Assembly (NCBI GenBank): GCA_029449245.1
Contig: JANATF010000007.1
Coordinates: forward strand, 434,001 to 498,000
DNA length: 64,000 nt
Origin: Mortierella alpina
Lineage: Eukaryota; Mortierellomycota; Mortierellomycetes; Mortierellales; Mortierellaceae
Direction of reading: 5' to 3'
The translations under genes were made by a program, and so were the position numbers. Under the pieces are notes generated by a model that saw only the letters and a list, made by a program, of their open reading frames with translations, was not told the origin of the DNA and made no database searches. Of the stretch, positions 10,819 to 23,900 are shown in pieces (positions within the stretch are counted from its first letter, which is position 1; the number at the start of each line of letters is the position of its first letter).

Positions 10819-12214
10819 TTAAACAATGACAGGCGTGTCACCGACTTTAGATGGCGTGTAGGTTGTTCCCTCGACCTCAACATCCGAAGGCAATTCAAAG
10901 TCCTTTTGCTCCTCGAGGTAGTACTTCATGAGTGCGTCCTTGTTCGCCCTGAATTCAGCCATCTTGAGCGACGATCCGAATCCCTCACCCAACTTTTCCG
11001 TGCCAGAGTAAACGCCTACAATAAAGACTGGTGCCTTGGACTGACGACCAGTCTCGGACATGAGACGGGCCACGGGCCTCTCTCGTTCAAGACGCTTCAT
11101 CAACACCGATAGATATCTCTTGGGCTCCTCGATTTCGAGCAAAGCAGCCAAATCCAGTTCGCGCGAGAGGAAATGTGCGTGGACAAAGTCACGGGCCTTA
11201 GCTGCTCCCAAGTCCGTGTAAAGCGCGCCAATAACTGAACGGACAACAGATGCCTTGACTGTCTTTGAAGTCAACTGTTGAGCGGCATCAGGCTATCGGT
11301 TGGTACCAGTCAGAAAAAAGAAAATGAATTTCATGAGACGCCCTCAAAAGTCTCAATGCCAACACCTATTGATCTTGAAAGTTTTCCATACCTTGGATCT
11401 GACCCAGCGAGCAACATCCTCGACACCAAATTCCTTGCCCATGAGCGACAAGGTGTCTGTTCTCGTGTAGGTCGCAACAACGTCCTGCAGCATCTTGGTG
11501 GGCATCTTTGGGTATTTGGTGTGAAGGTATTCGAGCACGAACATGTTCAAAACCTTGGCACCTATGTTGTATGTTCAGAATGACAAGAATGTCTTCGTCA
11601 GTATCAGCAAGTCTGTTGCCGCACCCATATGGTATTTTGATCCGACGATCCGTCGCCTTTAAGCGCTGCTTCCATGGTATCATGAGGGAGAACCAAACCA
11701 TCTTACCAAGATAATCGAGCATTTCATTGGTCTGGATTCCAACTCTCTCATAGCTACTGTGGGTGACAATGCGCATCACCAACGTCTGGTCCTTAAGCTG
11801 ATCCAGTCCCAAGCGATGAGCAAATGCCACCACTGCTGCTGAGGGTCGTTCTATCCTGTATTTTGAGCTCTGAGCAAGTGGTGATGATGCAGCAAAGGTT
11901 GTGCTGTTATCCTTGTCGTCGTCCTTTACCAGTTTTGACTTTTTAGTGGGCTTAACATTAATGAGGAAGGTGCGGGCGAGTGTAGGAGCACATGCTAAAA
12001 CAGAGTTGAAGAAGTTGATCAGTCACTGTTGAAAAGCAACACTTCTTTGCACTGTGCCCATGCGAGGCACTACGATAGATTCCACAAGAGATGCCCAGTC
12101 TGGTACGCTTTAGAAAGCGTTATAATTAGCCGTTCCTGAAAACTAACCTCGGACAGCAGGGGCACGAATGCTGGTCCTGGCAAGGATGAGGGATGAGCGA
12201 AGAAGTCCGGCCAT
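10819..12214 (-). CDS. Mitochondrial large-subunit ribosomal protein mL44
   Basis: RNase III-like protein of the mitochondrial 54S subunit (yeast MRPL3). Exon 1 starts at 12214 (MAGLLRSSLILARTSIRAP), which looks like a mitochondrial presequence. Further exons encode FAHRLGLDQLKDQTLVMRIV, HSSYERVGIQTNEMLDYLG, then EYLHTKYPKMPTKMLQDVV, and the last (about 11274-10819) encodes ALYTDLGAAKARDFVHAHF and a double-stranded RNA-binding fold (EGFGSSLKMAEFRANKDAL). The acidic catalytic residues of true RNase III are not apparent, as expected for mL44. Introns are GT-AG. Internal exon borders are approximate. Confidence 0.88.
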
Positions 12215-12611
12215 TCTAGTCTGGTCGTTGGTTGTGTGGGGAGGACGGAATGCGTTGCCGGGCCAAAGGTGCAGAAAAGAAACAAGGTGTATTTTCCTTG
12301 TCCGGTGCGGCGCGAGAGAACGAAGAGTGTTGAAGCTCGGAAAGTGTGTGTTCTGACCAGAGTGCCACTTTGAATGGCGCTTCGACTTGCCCTTTGCAGG
12401 CGAGCTCGACTGGTTCCGCTTCTAAGGGTAAACAACCCTAGCTAAGCCACTGGCCCAGAGCGTTGCGCGGAAGTACAGTGGATCTCGTTGTGGAAATAAC
12501 GGGATCTATTTCTGCTCTTGCAGGTAAAAAAATAAGGACGAGAGGGAGCTTTCTCTTCCCAGCGATTCGCTCTCGCAAAAAACTCTTTCCTCATCATACA
12601 ATCCATCACCT
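12215..12611. other. Divergent promoter region mL44/IPMK
   Basis: About 400 bp between two divergent starts. The right part ends in a TC-rich leader before the ATG at 12612. I see no gene. Confidence 0.45.
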
Positions 12612-13843
12612 ATGAAACTCAATCCCCTCCAGAATCAAGTCGGTGGCCACGACGGCGTACTTTCAATGGGCGACGATAATGAGATCATTGTAAAGCCTTC
12701 CTTGCCTCAGGAACACCAGTTCTACGAGGAAGCAGTCCTTCACCCTGAGCTCCAGGCTTGGATGCCGGAATACTACGGCAGTCTCACCCTGACGCGCCAA
12801 CAGCCCGAGCAGCAATTAAGCGACGGCACTGAGAACCCAGAGTCTGCTCCTACGATCAAGGCAATGAATGGCTTCGTGCTCGACGATCTCATGTCTTCGA
12901 CCGAGCGTCAACTCTCCTCGGAGGGTTCAACTTCGACCGCTGGATTGATCCAGCAGGCCGTAGAGGGGCTTCAGGAGGAAGGGGACGCAGCCGTGGAGGG
13001 TTCGACTGCTGCAAATGATGCTGAATGCCTATGCCTCGAAAACATCTCTCATGGATTTTCAAAGGCCTGTATCCTCGACCTGAAGCTGGGCACGCAGCTC
13101 TATGATGATAACGCACCCGAGGAAAAGAAGGCACGCCTAGGCGCTGTGTCAGCCAACACGACCAGTGGAACATTTGGTCTTCGCCTGACAGGATTCCAAG
13201 TATGCACCCCTTTTTTCGTGAAAAGTTGTGTTAATTTCTGTTTGTCTGCAGGTAGCGCACTGACCCATGTACCACAAACCCCCAATCTTAGGTGTATGAT
13301 AGTAGCAAGGATGACTTTACAATGTATTCAAAGCACTATGGCAAGGGTCTAAACGAGGACACTATCCTCGATGGCTTCAGAGCCTACTTTGCCGCGAACT
13401 TGGGTCCCCAGAGGATGCGCCTTGTCGTTGAGCGATTCGTGAACGACCTGACCGACTTTTTGTCAACGATCGAGACCTTGGAGGTCAGGATGCGATCCAG
13501 CTCGCTTTTGATGCTTTATGAGGGCGATGTCGAGGCTTTTGATTTGGGTTTACAGCTGGAGCAGGAAAAGATCGCAGCTGTGGTTGCAAGGGCCAGGTCT
13601 CATTATGAAAGAGAAGGCCGCGAGCGCAAGGAGGGTGATGGCGATGACGAAGAGGAAGACTCTGACTCAGATGACGATGATGATGAGGAGGTCGCACAAA
13701 AGGTCACTGATATGCGGCTTATCGATTTTGCACACTCCACCTGGACTCCTGGCATGGGCCCTGATATGGGTGTTGTTCTTGGTGTCAAGAGTGCGTTGAC
13801 GTTCTTTGAAAAACTGTTGCAGGAATATCCAAGTGAAGAGTAG
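12612..13843 (+). CDS. Inositol polyphosphate multikinase (IPMK/Arg82 family)
   Basis: Phosphorylates soluble inositol phosphates (IP3 to IP4/IP5), a nuclear and cytosolic signalling step. Two exons, 12612-13199 and 13292-13843, joined in phase 0, give 379 residues. Visible motifs are the IPK signature ACILDLKLGTQLYDD (family PxxxDxKxG, with Ala-Cys-Ile-Leu in place of the usual Pro start), SANTTSGTFGLRLTGFQ, the SLLMLYEGD block and the metal-binding RLIDFAHSTW. An acidic insert (DDEEEDSDSDDDDDEE) precedes the IDFAHS motif. Length is close to yeast Arg82. Confidence 0.93.
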
Positions 13844-13878
13844 ATGATACATCTAATCACCATCATAAATCACTATTT

Positions 13879-15983
13879 TTATTTCCCTTTTGATTTGCCA
13901 CGGTCCTTCACTTCATCCAACTGGTCTGTCTTCAGCTTCAATTCCTTGCGGAGATTCTCCAGAATAGAGCCGAATCGTCGCTAAAGAGCAAGGCAAGTTG
14001 AGGTGTTAAGTTTGAAGCACGTCTTTGAGGAGCCGATTACCTGTTGATGTTTACAAAAAAAAATACTTGAAGCTACAACATACCTTCAAGATGTCGTTTG
14101 GAGCTGACTGAACCTTTTCCTCGTTGTCACGGACCTTTCCATTCAATTCTTTGATTTCATCCTTCAACAACTTTTCCAACTGCGCCCTTTCCTTGTCTTC
14201 TTCCTCTTCCTCTTCATCCTCGTCCTCAGATCCACTTTCATCGTCGTCATCATCCTCCTCTTCATCCTCCTCTTCGTCATCTTCCTCCTCGTCATCATCT
14301 ACCCCTCGCTTACCACTGCCACTGCCACTGCCACCTCTGTCTACCGAGGTACCAGCAGACGGCGTAACTGTAGTACCGGCAGATACGTTTGCGTCTGTTG
14401 CCATGCCCGACCCTGAAGTAGCCACTCCTGCTGTCCTGACTTCTGAGCTGAAAGGTCCCATGTTCGTCGGCTGCCCTACGATGGCACTGCTGTTGTCTTG
14501 ATGCTGCGGCATGCCTGCGTGGTCTCCTTCTTCATCCGTTGCATTTTCTCCGCCTTCGATGCCGATTTCTCTTTCAATCTCTGCAAAGAGGTCCTCATCA
14601 TATTGCTCGTCCTCTTCCTCTTCCTCATCTTCATCGCCTTCTCCCTCCATTTCCATATCCATGTCACTGTGTGCCCCTTCAGGTGCTGGTGTAGCGCCAT
14701 CGTCCGAGTCGAATCTGTCCATGCCATCAATCTGCTCTCTGATTTCATACACAACCTCCTCCGCCTGGGCATCCTCCTGAAGCAGTCGCTCAATCTCGTT
14801 TTCGACTCCCTCAACAGCCTACGAGAACGCCAGTGAATGATTAATTTCAGCAAATATCAGTTGGTCACAATGGTTAGTAAGAGAGAGTAACCAGAGCTAT
14901 ATCGTACCACTTTGGAGACTCTTTTTCTGAATCGCCGTTTCCGCACATTCTTTAGTGGGTTCGTCAGGCCATCAGGCCAGATGTACTCGCTCGGCTTTAG
15001 GGGTGGTAGTGTCGGTGCTGGCATTGAGTTTCTTGGATCACCGTTCGTCGTCGGCTCTGATTTCACATGCGCGTTGCTTTCCGCCGGTACTGGATCCACG
15101 AGCAACAACTGTGAAATATCCGCAATCTTGTACATTTGCTTCCCGTTTAGTGTCTTTTGAGCCTCGATAATGGTTGGCAGATCGACTAATTTTGTTGGGA
15201 AATCAAGGCCCTCGAAGGTGAACGTTCCTCTTCTCGCATCTTTGTTGGAAAGTGAATAGGTAAGGGGAGGCAGTGTTAATGACAGCCTTTTAGACTAGTA
15301 GACACTTTAACGACACAAGACACATGAATACACGAGATCGTACCTGAAAAGCGCAGCTTGACAGATTCATCCACCTCGCGCGCAATCACCTTTTCCCGAA
15401 AGCGATCGCACATCTCTCCTGGTGGCAGTCTAAGGATGAACTGCTCCTCGATGCTGACTTCAGGCTCGTCCTCATTGTCATCATCCGAGTCCTTTCCTCC
15501 GCCGCCAACACCGTCATCGTCATCTCCTGCACTGACTCCCCCAGCACCACTTCCAGACGCACCGCCTGATCGGCCACCACGTCCTCCGCCGCGTCCTCCA
15601 CGCCTGCCCGTCCCGGCGCCAGCGCTGCCCTTTTTGTAAGTTCCCTTTTGACGACCTGATTTGCCTGAGGACGCTGCACCGGCGGCCGCGCCTGCTGCAG
15701 CAGCCGCGGCGAGTTGTTTACGTGGCGCTGTCCCTACAGGTGGACTAGTTATAGGTAGTGGTGCTACTGACGGTGAAGAAGTTGCGAAACTGGACACATT
15801 GCTTCCCCCTGTTGGGTCTGTCCTGGGAGCTATTGACATGCCGGCGGTTGCTGTGGTCGTGAAGGACTGATTCGCTCCAGCGGACGTTGATGGCGCACTT
15901 CCAGCAGCCGCAGTAGATCCTGAGAGGGTCCCAATGGGCTGTGGGTATAAATTGGGATTGAATCCAGCTCCCGGGTTTGACAT
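13879..15983 (-). CDS. TAF7: Transcription initiation factor TFIID subunit 7
   Basis: TFIID subunit that binds TAF1 and regulates its activity. The N-terminal half is low-complexity (Ala-rich run, RGGRGGGRGG) followed by the conserved TAF7 domain: EEQFILRLPPGE, FPTKLVDLPTIIEAQKT, MYKIADISQLLLV, YIWPDGLTNPLKNVRKRRFRK. The C-terminal part has a long Asp/Glu tract and a final exon (13970-13879) ending in SILENLRKELKLK. I use the ATG at 15983. The frame stays open upstream to about 16060 without an ATG. The stop is 36 bp from the stop of the convergent kinase gene. The RPT5 stop lies 105 bp upstream of this ATG. Confidence 0.9.
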
Positions 15984-16087
15984 TACTGGTGTGAAGTGTG
16001 GTGGTGGGTCCTGGCCAAAGGACAAAAAATAAGACTCGAAGTTGTTTTCAGCTTGCGTCTAAAACACGTGATTTATTACAGTACTCA

Positions 16088-17890
16088 CTACGCGTAGTAC
16101 TGCAGGCTCGTCTTCTTCTTGGCTTGAACCTCGGCGATACCCATCAGGAAATCGTCATGGCTCAGCTGGTTGCCTCCACGACGCAAGGCCAACATACCGG
16201 CCTCAACGCAAATGGCCTTGCATTGTGCTCCGTTAAACTCGTCACAACTGCGGGCTAGTTCTGCCCAGTTGACGTCTTCAGATACGTTCATCTTTCGGCT
16301 GTGAATCTGAAGAATCTGCGCACGAGCCTCCTCATTGGGAGTAGGGAACTCGATCTTGCGGTCCAAACGTCCTGATCGAAGCAAGGCTGGGTCGAGGATA
16401 TCGATACGATTTGTAGCAGCAATAACCTATGGCGTGTTGGAAGGGCCGTGAAATTCAGATTAGCACGCATTGCCCATCGTTATATTGAGTGCTACAAGGG
16501 CTCATGACATAATTTCCAGAAAGTTAACGTACCTTAATACCATCATCGCTGCTGAAACCATCGAGCTGATTCAAGAGCTCCAGCATAGTTCGCTGGACCT
16601 CACGATCTCCCGTCTTCTCGGAATCAAAACGCTTCGTTCCAATGGCATCCAACTCGTCAATAAAAATGATAGTCGGCTTCTTTGCCTTGGCCAACTCAAA
16701 TGCATCCCTGACCATTTTGGCTCCATCTCCAATAAACATCTGCACCAGCGATGTTGCTGCCAGTTTGAGGTATGTGGCGTTCGTTTGAGCTGCGCAAGCA
16801 CGAGCCAGCAGCGTCTTTCCTGTTCCAGGAGGTCCGTACATCAACACGCCCTTGGGAGGCTTGATTCCCAAGTTCTTGAACCTCTCCGCGTGAGTCATGG
16901 GCAGCACAATGGCCTCGACGAGTTCCTCGATCTGCTTATCCAAACCTCCGATGTCGTTATAGTGCTCCGTTGGCTTCTCGTCAACCTCCATGGCCTTGAC
17001 ACGGGAATCATATCTGTCGAGAAAAATAATAAACAAGGAGTTTAGCGACGCCTTTTGTGAAAGAGAGCGACAATTGTTCGCAATGAGTAATCCATGATCT
17101 TACTCGGTAGGAAGTGTGTCCAGAATCAAGAAACTGTCCTTGTTAACTCCAATGAGATCACCAGGCTTCAACGTGGCAGGGTCCACTAATCCAATCAGTG
17201 GCAAAAAGATGGTCTATAGCAGGTATATGTGATCTACGTGAGTTTGCATTTTCCTCCACGTTCTCCTGACACAATGCAGCAAAATCTGACCCCATACCTG
17301 TCTGGTTGATGTCTTGATCACGGCACATTTGCCTTTTCTATTGGCATCTAGGTCCATTGCTGCGCCATCTTCATCTTCCTCGTCTTCAGGGTCAATATCG
17401 AGCAGCTATATGTAAATGCGTTCATAACCATAAATAGGTGTCAGTTCGACAATCATAACTAGGCAGGGCTAAGAGCGATATTAGAGGGATATTAGTCGAC
17501 TGGACAACATTGCGCCCTTACCTCCACAACGTTTCCAACTAGGTAAGGAAGTTGTTTGTTCATCTTGATCTTCTCTTTGTTGTCCTTGATTCTCTCCTTC
17601 ATCGCTGCCTGTTCGTACTGCAGGCGCTTATTCTCACTTTTCATGACCTAACAATAAAAAATGGACATGGTGTCGCGTGAGTAATAAGTCCCGCAGTTGC
17701 GCACTAATGTGCGAGGTCCTGAACCAGCACGGTTTGAAGGGAAAAGTTCCTGCTTGCTCACCTTGATGTCATTGTCCAAAAGTCGTGTCCTGTTGATGAT
17801 TTCCTCCGTGTTGGCCTTCAAGATGTCTGCACCCAGGACCTCCTCTTCCGGAGTTGTCTCCCAAATCGATTTATCTTCGAGAGTGGTCAT
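16088..17890 (-). CDS. RPT5: 26S proteasome regulatory ATPase RPT5 (PSMC3)
   Basis: AAA ATPase of the 19S base that unfolds substrates. The N-terminus is [16 protein letters not shown], followed by coiled-coil and OB-fold exons (17650-17100). Exon 17036-16524 carries Walker A GPPGTGKT and Walker [12 protein letters not shown]. The last exon (about 16430-16088) has the sensor [20 protein letters not shown] and the C-terminal SLQYYA, the HbYX-type tail of Rpt5. At least six exons; borders were not all resolved. Two related direct repeats (AATCACATGACTAGTGAC and ATCACGTGACTTGTCAC) lie upstream at about 18056-18114. Confidence 0.95.
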
Positions 17891-18511
17891 TCTCCAGTAG
17901 TTCTTTGCTGTAAACTTTCTTTGAGTCTGTAGTGCGTGTCTTCGTTGCCTCTGCTGTTGAGAATTGTCAAGCGTTGTGGGAAGGTGAGTGATGGAGGGAA
18001 GCGAGGTCAATGGCGCGCGTCGCCATGGCGAATTACGCAGGCTATTTCGGAGTTGTAATCACATGACTAGTGACGTCATATCATTACAGGATTTGTATCA
18101 CGTGACTTGTCACAGGCTGGACTATAGGAGTAACTCAACCCAATTTTGTACGTGAAACGCATATGGATGATATGTCTCAGAGCCGGTCATGGCTCGGACA
18201 CCGCTCATCCTGCTATGATTTTTCGGCCACCTGTCCACCATGGTGAATTGGGTTGGGGGACTCGACTTATGGGGGTAGTCAATAATAAAGCCCACCTCTG
18301 TAGCACCCTCTCTGCTCATGCTCATGCTCATGCCCATGCTCCTTCCTTCCTTGCTCAAAGCACTAATCTACTGCTCTACCCTTCGACTGCTCAACTACTC
18401 ACCCGCTTCTCATTCATAGCAACCCCTCATCGGTAACCACAACGCGACCCATCTACCAACACCCACCCCTTTACTCCATCGCGCTTCTCCACGACAACAT
18501 ATTCATTCAAT
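17891..18511. other. Divergent intergenic region RPT5 / Crypton-like locus
   Basis: Holds the two related CACGTGAC/CACATGAC repeats at 18056-18114, a GCTCATGCTCATGCTCATGCCCATGCTCC microrepeat near 18313-18341, and a CT-rich leader before the ATG at 18512. No gene seen. Confidence 0.5.
18056..18114 (+). repeat. Paired CACRTGAC direct repeats
   Basis: Two imperfect copies: AATCACATGACTAGTGAC and ATCACGTGACTTGTCAC, with TGACGTCA between them. E-box and CRE-like cores make them candidate factor sites for RPT5 or its neighbour; this is inference. Confidence 0.4.
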
Positions 18512-20374
18512 ATGCCGTCCACCAGGAAAAGAACACAGGCACAGCCCGAAGAAGTCCCTGAGGGGAATGGTCCAGCCGCAACTTCAGAAGCCCCGCCATT
18601 AGAGCCGCCTAAAAAGCGCCAACGACAGCCTCGGTCCAAGAGGATGCAACCACAACCAGAATCTCTTTCTGAGGAACAACTCGAGGACTCCTCACAATCA
18701 GAGCCTCTTTCTGAAGAGCAACCTGGGAGTTCCTCACAACCATCACAACCATCAGGATCAGCAAAGAGGAAACCTTGCGTTCCTCACCCGCTGCGACATC
18801 TTACCGCCCGTCGAACGCGTTCTCGTATCGACTCCCTGTTCGAACGTTCGGATTTCAGTCCTGAACAGCTCGTAGCCATCAGGGACTCTGCCAACAAAGT
18901 GCTTCTGAATCTTCTTGCTACTTCGACTTCCTCCTCGACTGGCAATTGCTACAAGAAACACCTAAAAAGATGGCAGGTAATTAGCTCGACATCATGGATA
19001 GACGGATATGAGTCTGATGCCGTCTATTTGCCTAACAGCTCTCCATCGGCTCCCTAGGCTTATCGCGATGCCATTGCCTCAGAGACTCAGACTGAGCCGG
19101 ACTACACTGTCGACAGTGTCAGAGTGATTAAGTTTTTTAATGAGGTCATATTTAAAGAAAGTGCGCGAAAGACTATCGACCCCAGGGTAGGCTATTCCGG
19201 GGCTGTCTCTCTTGCATCGGTGCCCGAGGTCGACTACGATCTGAGTGATGATGAGGCAGTGGGCACGGGATCAGAGGACGATGAGGAACTTCCTCCAGGG
19301 CGTTGGCAGCCCGCGACTCCACCTGCAGGAGTGACGGAAACGGAATGCGCCGAAGTGCAAGCTCTGAGCACCACAAACGCGTCGTTGTCGAGGAAGCAGG
19401 AGCATATAGGTGAGTAGCCTTCAAGCAAAGTGCTGATCGTGGATGATAAAACAATCCTCCGACTGTGTCAATCGTACGGTTATGCTGCTGAGAAATTTAA
19501 TCGTCCACCATTTGTTTTATGTAGACATCGATGACCCGACTGTAGATGAACGCGGTCGCATCACCTTCGATACTCCTCTCGGTAGGTGGACTGTACTGAG
19601 TTGTCAGAACGCTCTCGTGTATCTCTGGAAGCGCCAAAGTGCGACATCGGCAGATTTTCCCAATCCAGCATCATCACCTCGCGACGATCTTACTCTACAA
19701 AAGGCTATCGAGGACTATACTACACGACTAGTCTACAGAGAGGCGACAACCGGCGATTCTCGGAAAACTTCCTGCAGTGTACGCGATCCATACACCGCAG
19801 AGCAGTTCATGCGAATGATCTCCCTGACCTGGCGCATGATCCCTTTCCCTCAGGCAAAAGGCAAACGGAAACACGACTCTGAACGATTCCCATACATTCG
19901 AGAGCATTTCAACATTCTTGCGCGCCACCACATGCTACTACGTGACGAGGATGTTCGCAACCTGGCCTTATCAGACGTCTTCAGCACTAGGTCCCGGCAC
20001 TTGGCACATGGATCGGCTTTAGCCACAGGCATTGTTTTCCGCTACGGAGGAGAAAAACCAACCAGGGCTGCACAAACATGTATGCGACGGCCTTTCGACA
20101 CCGCAATTATCTTCGATGCACCGTTGCAGCCTTCGCATTCTATATGTTTGAGCGTTTTCAGGTAAGTCCCGAAAAGCTCGTGTCGTTTTCTGTTACAGGC
20201 ATCGCTCGCTACGTGTTATTGTCCAGGTGGAACAAGAGTCCTTGCCTGGAAGTCCTTCGCCAGGACTTGTCAATAATGGTCGCCGGCTTAAATGAATTAT
20301 TGGACGATAGCGACCGGCAGGAAACGTTGAATCACAAGAAGAGGAAGAGCTCCCTTGCGAAACTATGGCGATAA
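18512..20374 (+). pseudogene. Crypton-like tyrosine recombinase, frameshifted and truncated
   Basis: Exons 18512-18976, 19058-19409 and from 19525 join in frame. The N-terminus is Pro/Ser/Glu-rich with basic KKRQRQPRSKRM. A core-binding domain follows (NCYKKHLKRWQ, YTVDSVRVIKFFNEVIF). The catalytic region is of the Ndc10/GCR1-associated type found in fungal Cryptons: TPLGRWTVLSCQNALVYLW, HHMLLRDEDVRNLALSDVF, GEKP, then RHRNYLRCTVAAFAFYMFERF. The last block is in another frame: one base appears missing in the A5 run at 20053-20057, which would otherwise give GEKTNQ. After FERFQ I find no C-terminal HxxR and Tyr block, so the gene is frameshifted (or misread) and truncated. The strand and spacing link it to the Fanzor gene that follows. 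Confidence 0.65.
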
Positions 20375-20906
20375 AGGCCGATTCCCCGCACCTGTGTATT
20401 ACAACTTGGCACCGCAGGGTGCCTAAGTGCCGATGATAAGCGCCGCTTCCATTATCGAGCGCAATCAATAACCAAGCTTCATCCGAATGCTTCATTTTCT
20501 CTGTCTCGAAACGGATCGATGGACAAGAAGGACGCCACCGTATACGTAACAGAATTAGATCTCCTCCGCTACACTGTGGCCCCGCCTGCTTCGAGCTGCG
20601 TGTCCGCCAGCAACGAAGTAACTCTCATTACCGTGCCCTCTGGCTAAGAGAATAGATATACAGTGCTCAAGATGTTCAGCAGCAACCAGGCAGCATGTTT
20701 ATCATATTGCAAAATGAGCACGATGGTCCCTGACGATGGAGTGCGTGTCCATAGTTTGAACCAGAGCAACCACTGCGATCATGCGCGTCACTGATTTGCT
20801 CGTATAATAAACTCTCCATTCTTCTCGCCTCTCTCTTCTCTCTTTCCCGCCAACGAGCCTTCACCTTCCCTCGCCAGCCTGACCATCCGCAACCAGCCGT
20901 GTCGCC
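20375..20906. other. Region between recombinase relic and Fanzor gene
   Basis: The reading frame of the recombinase tail stays open for about 90 codons beyond the stop at 20372-20374, but I see no family motif in it. A TATAATAA sits at 20803-20810, about 100 bp before the Fanzor ATG, followed by a CT-rich leader. Confidence 0.4.
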
Positions 20907-23900
20907 ATGGCATCGTCCTTCACCATCACGGCTGAGCACAACTGGCTACAGGGCTTTCCCGCGGCACCCCCAGACTCAACCCTTGACAGTCGAGTGCGCG
21001 CAGCCTTCGACCATCCCTCCACCAAAGACCAGCGAGAACATTCGTGCCGAGCCTTGAATAACCTCGCCCGCTTTGGCCTCGTCGTAGACGACTCCGTTAC
21101 GAGTCCAGCCGCGTACATCGTGAACACTCTACTCACTCCTCTTGCCCCACCGTTGCGTCTGAAGTATGAAGACAAGCTCGACATCCCCATCCCCTATCGC
21201 AGCCTGTTATACTTGCATCACCTCTCGCATATGCTTCCTTGCAACATATTTCTATTCTCATCTCGCTCAAGCCCTATTGCATACACTCAAGAGAGCGCCA
21301 CCACTACCCTTGCTCTGTTCCATGAGGTCGATTCTTTCACAAACAAAAGTCGCTACCTTCCACTGACCGCAGCCAAAGGCATGGCTCTAAGAGCTCGCCC
21401 AGAAGCCGAACCAAGAGCCACCCAGAGCCTCGTGCCTGTTGCCGCGTACCGGACCGGCCAGCGAAAGAAAAAGACTCCAGTCATGGGTCGACCATTTGAG
21501 GAAGAGGAAATGAAGGAACATGTGCGCCGCTACTTCGAACAAGCTTGGTAAGTTGAAGTATGTTCATAAGAAAACAAACTTTTATTCTTCCGTGCATCTC
21601 CTCATCTGGACTTTGTACTTGAAAACTAGCCTGGACTCGCTAAAGACGCAGATACAGAAGAAAGCTATCACGCCGGCCACCAAAAAACTCAAGTCGAATC
21701 AAAGTCGTGTCTCTGCTATGGAAGAAAAGCGGGATCTCACTCTCAGTCGCCTGCTAGCTCTTCAGCGTGTGCCTCAAAACACATTCACGACTGCCCATCA
21801 ACACTTCGTTGCAGATCACAATCTGGGCGCCATCTACGACATCAGGAAGTTCCACATCGACGTTCCGAACTATGTTGGTACGCCTTTGATGTACTGGAGG
21901 AGTATTGTGGAGAAGAACTTCGATCATGTTTGGTCTGCCGAGATCGCTAGCGCCACATCACTGAGTTCCTCGACTGCGGTCGGGTCCGCCTCCGCTGGCC
22001 CCTCTTCCGCTGCTCCTTTATCCTCTGTTGACCCCACTTCTTCTGCAAGATCCGTTTCCAGTGCTGGCTCTACTTCTGGACATTCATCAGCCACCCCTGG
22101 CCCTTCCACAGCGAGTGTATCGACGGCAGAAACACCGATGGATGATCCCGATCCGAACAACTGCAGCGACACGTCCAAAAGAGATTTACGAACCTGCCCA
22201 GCCACCCTGAAGCAAATCCTTAGGACCGACATCTTGCCCAGGTACGACAACATCGTGTCCATAACGCGCCAGCGGCAACTCACGGTGACCGACATCTTGA
22301 GCGAGGTCTCTATTGTGGTCCAAAAGGCTACCCTTTTGGTAAGTAATAATGACTTGGTCCAGCGTTCACGATTCGTAGTACTGGAACTGAACAAATGCGC
22401 TAATCAAGTTCCGCTTCTTCATTCAATGCAGCTTGCCAGCGGCCGTTTAAATGGCGAGATCGGACTGCCAGAACCCATCACGCATACATTCGATATACGC
22501 AAAGCACTTCCATCCGACTTTGTTTTCCGAGCCGAGATCGACCCCTTGGTCCAAGTCGCTGAGCTACCCGATCTGCTTCAGGGCGCCTTAGAGCGTGGCC
22601 TCAAAGACAAAAAGTCCGAGCCTCTAGCAGATCTGACCAAGATCTTTTCTGCTCAGTGCCTCAGTTTTTTGTACGCTGCTTTTTTTGGCGTGAGTGGCTC
22701 CAATGCCGACAGCAAGCACCCTCTTTGGGACAAGATCGTTGAGTTGATCTCCGAGCTGTCCGAGATCGCGCCTTTGTCTCAGTCGTCGTCTCCTGCAGGG
22801 CTTTCAAACACCATCACAGAGCATCTAAAAACACTTGCTACAGCAGTGGGTAATCTTTGGGATGGATCAGCGTACGAACGGTGCATGGACTACACATTCA
22901 GAATCCTCCTTCGCCTTCGTCTGGCCCCTGAACGAGAGAAAAAGAACAAGGCTAGGATCTTGCAGGCAGCTCAAAAGAAGCGGGAGATTGCAAAACAACC
23001 TAAAGCTATGAGCCAGAGTCAGTGGAAGATGAGGATCAGGCACCTTTGCGACGAACTGGCTCCTCTACTTTGCTCCTCCCATCCCAGCGATTCACGGATA
23101 CAGGGCATAGCCAAGCAGCTGATCGACCTAGTTGCGGTGAAGCCAGTTGGTGTCCAGGTTAATCTCCCGCCTATTCAAGAACAACTGGAGAAGGCACTCT
23201 TAAAAGGCAGCGCCGTTGACACAGGCAAGGCACCCAATGACCTCGCTCCAGCCCCGACCCTTCTGGCGCCTCCAATTCTCGATCAGCCCGCAACGTCCGT
23301 TCAGGCTCTTATGGGCACGCTCCCCTCGCAGAAACAGGTTGCGGCACCCTCTCAGGCCCTTGTGGACGATTTCTCGGACGAGATCCTGTTATCTGTGGAT
23401 GACATTGACGCTCTGTTCGAGGATGATGAGGACGACCCAACATCAATGGAGAAGGAGCCCAACCGCGCTCGTCTGAAGGCTTTGCAAGCTCTGCTGAAAA
23501 TGCTTGTAGAGTCGCCCCACATTGACGAAGAGATTGACATGGGCTGGGTACGTCGTTCAGGATTCGCCAAGGACGAGTTTACGGACAAGGAGTGCAGTGT
23601 GGTTGCGGAGCTGGCCAATCTTTTCCGACCTTACGCGCCCAAAAGACGGCCCGCCTTGGAGGGCACTAAGACCGACAAGCCCCTGGCCCACGTTGCGTTG
23701 CGCGCTCCCTTCGTTCTAATCGGAAATGCCATTTTGCGGGCAAGTGGATATCCCGAATTCACTAGGAGGATTGCTCCGCAGATATCGACGGGTTCGGTCC
23801 ATGCACTGCATCTAGGAGCAGTGGGGTTCTATGAAGTTTTTTGCTCAGAAAACGAGAACCAGTTTGACATTCGGGACACCAGTGGCAGTTCCATAACCAG

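Noticed and set aside
14124-14501. Plus-strand Ser-rich frame opposite TAF7
   Set aside because: It is the complement of the Asp/Glu tract of TAF7; Ser runs arise from reading GAA/GAT repeats backward.
16023-16063. Extended N-terminus of TAF7
   Set aside because: The frame is open but lacks an ATG, and lies too close to the RPT5 stop to hold another exon; the ATG at 15983 is used.
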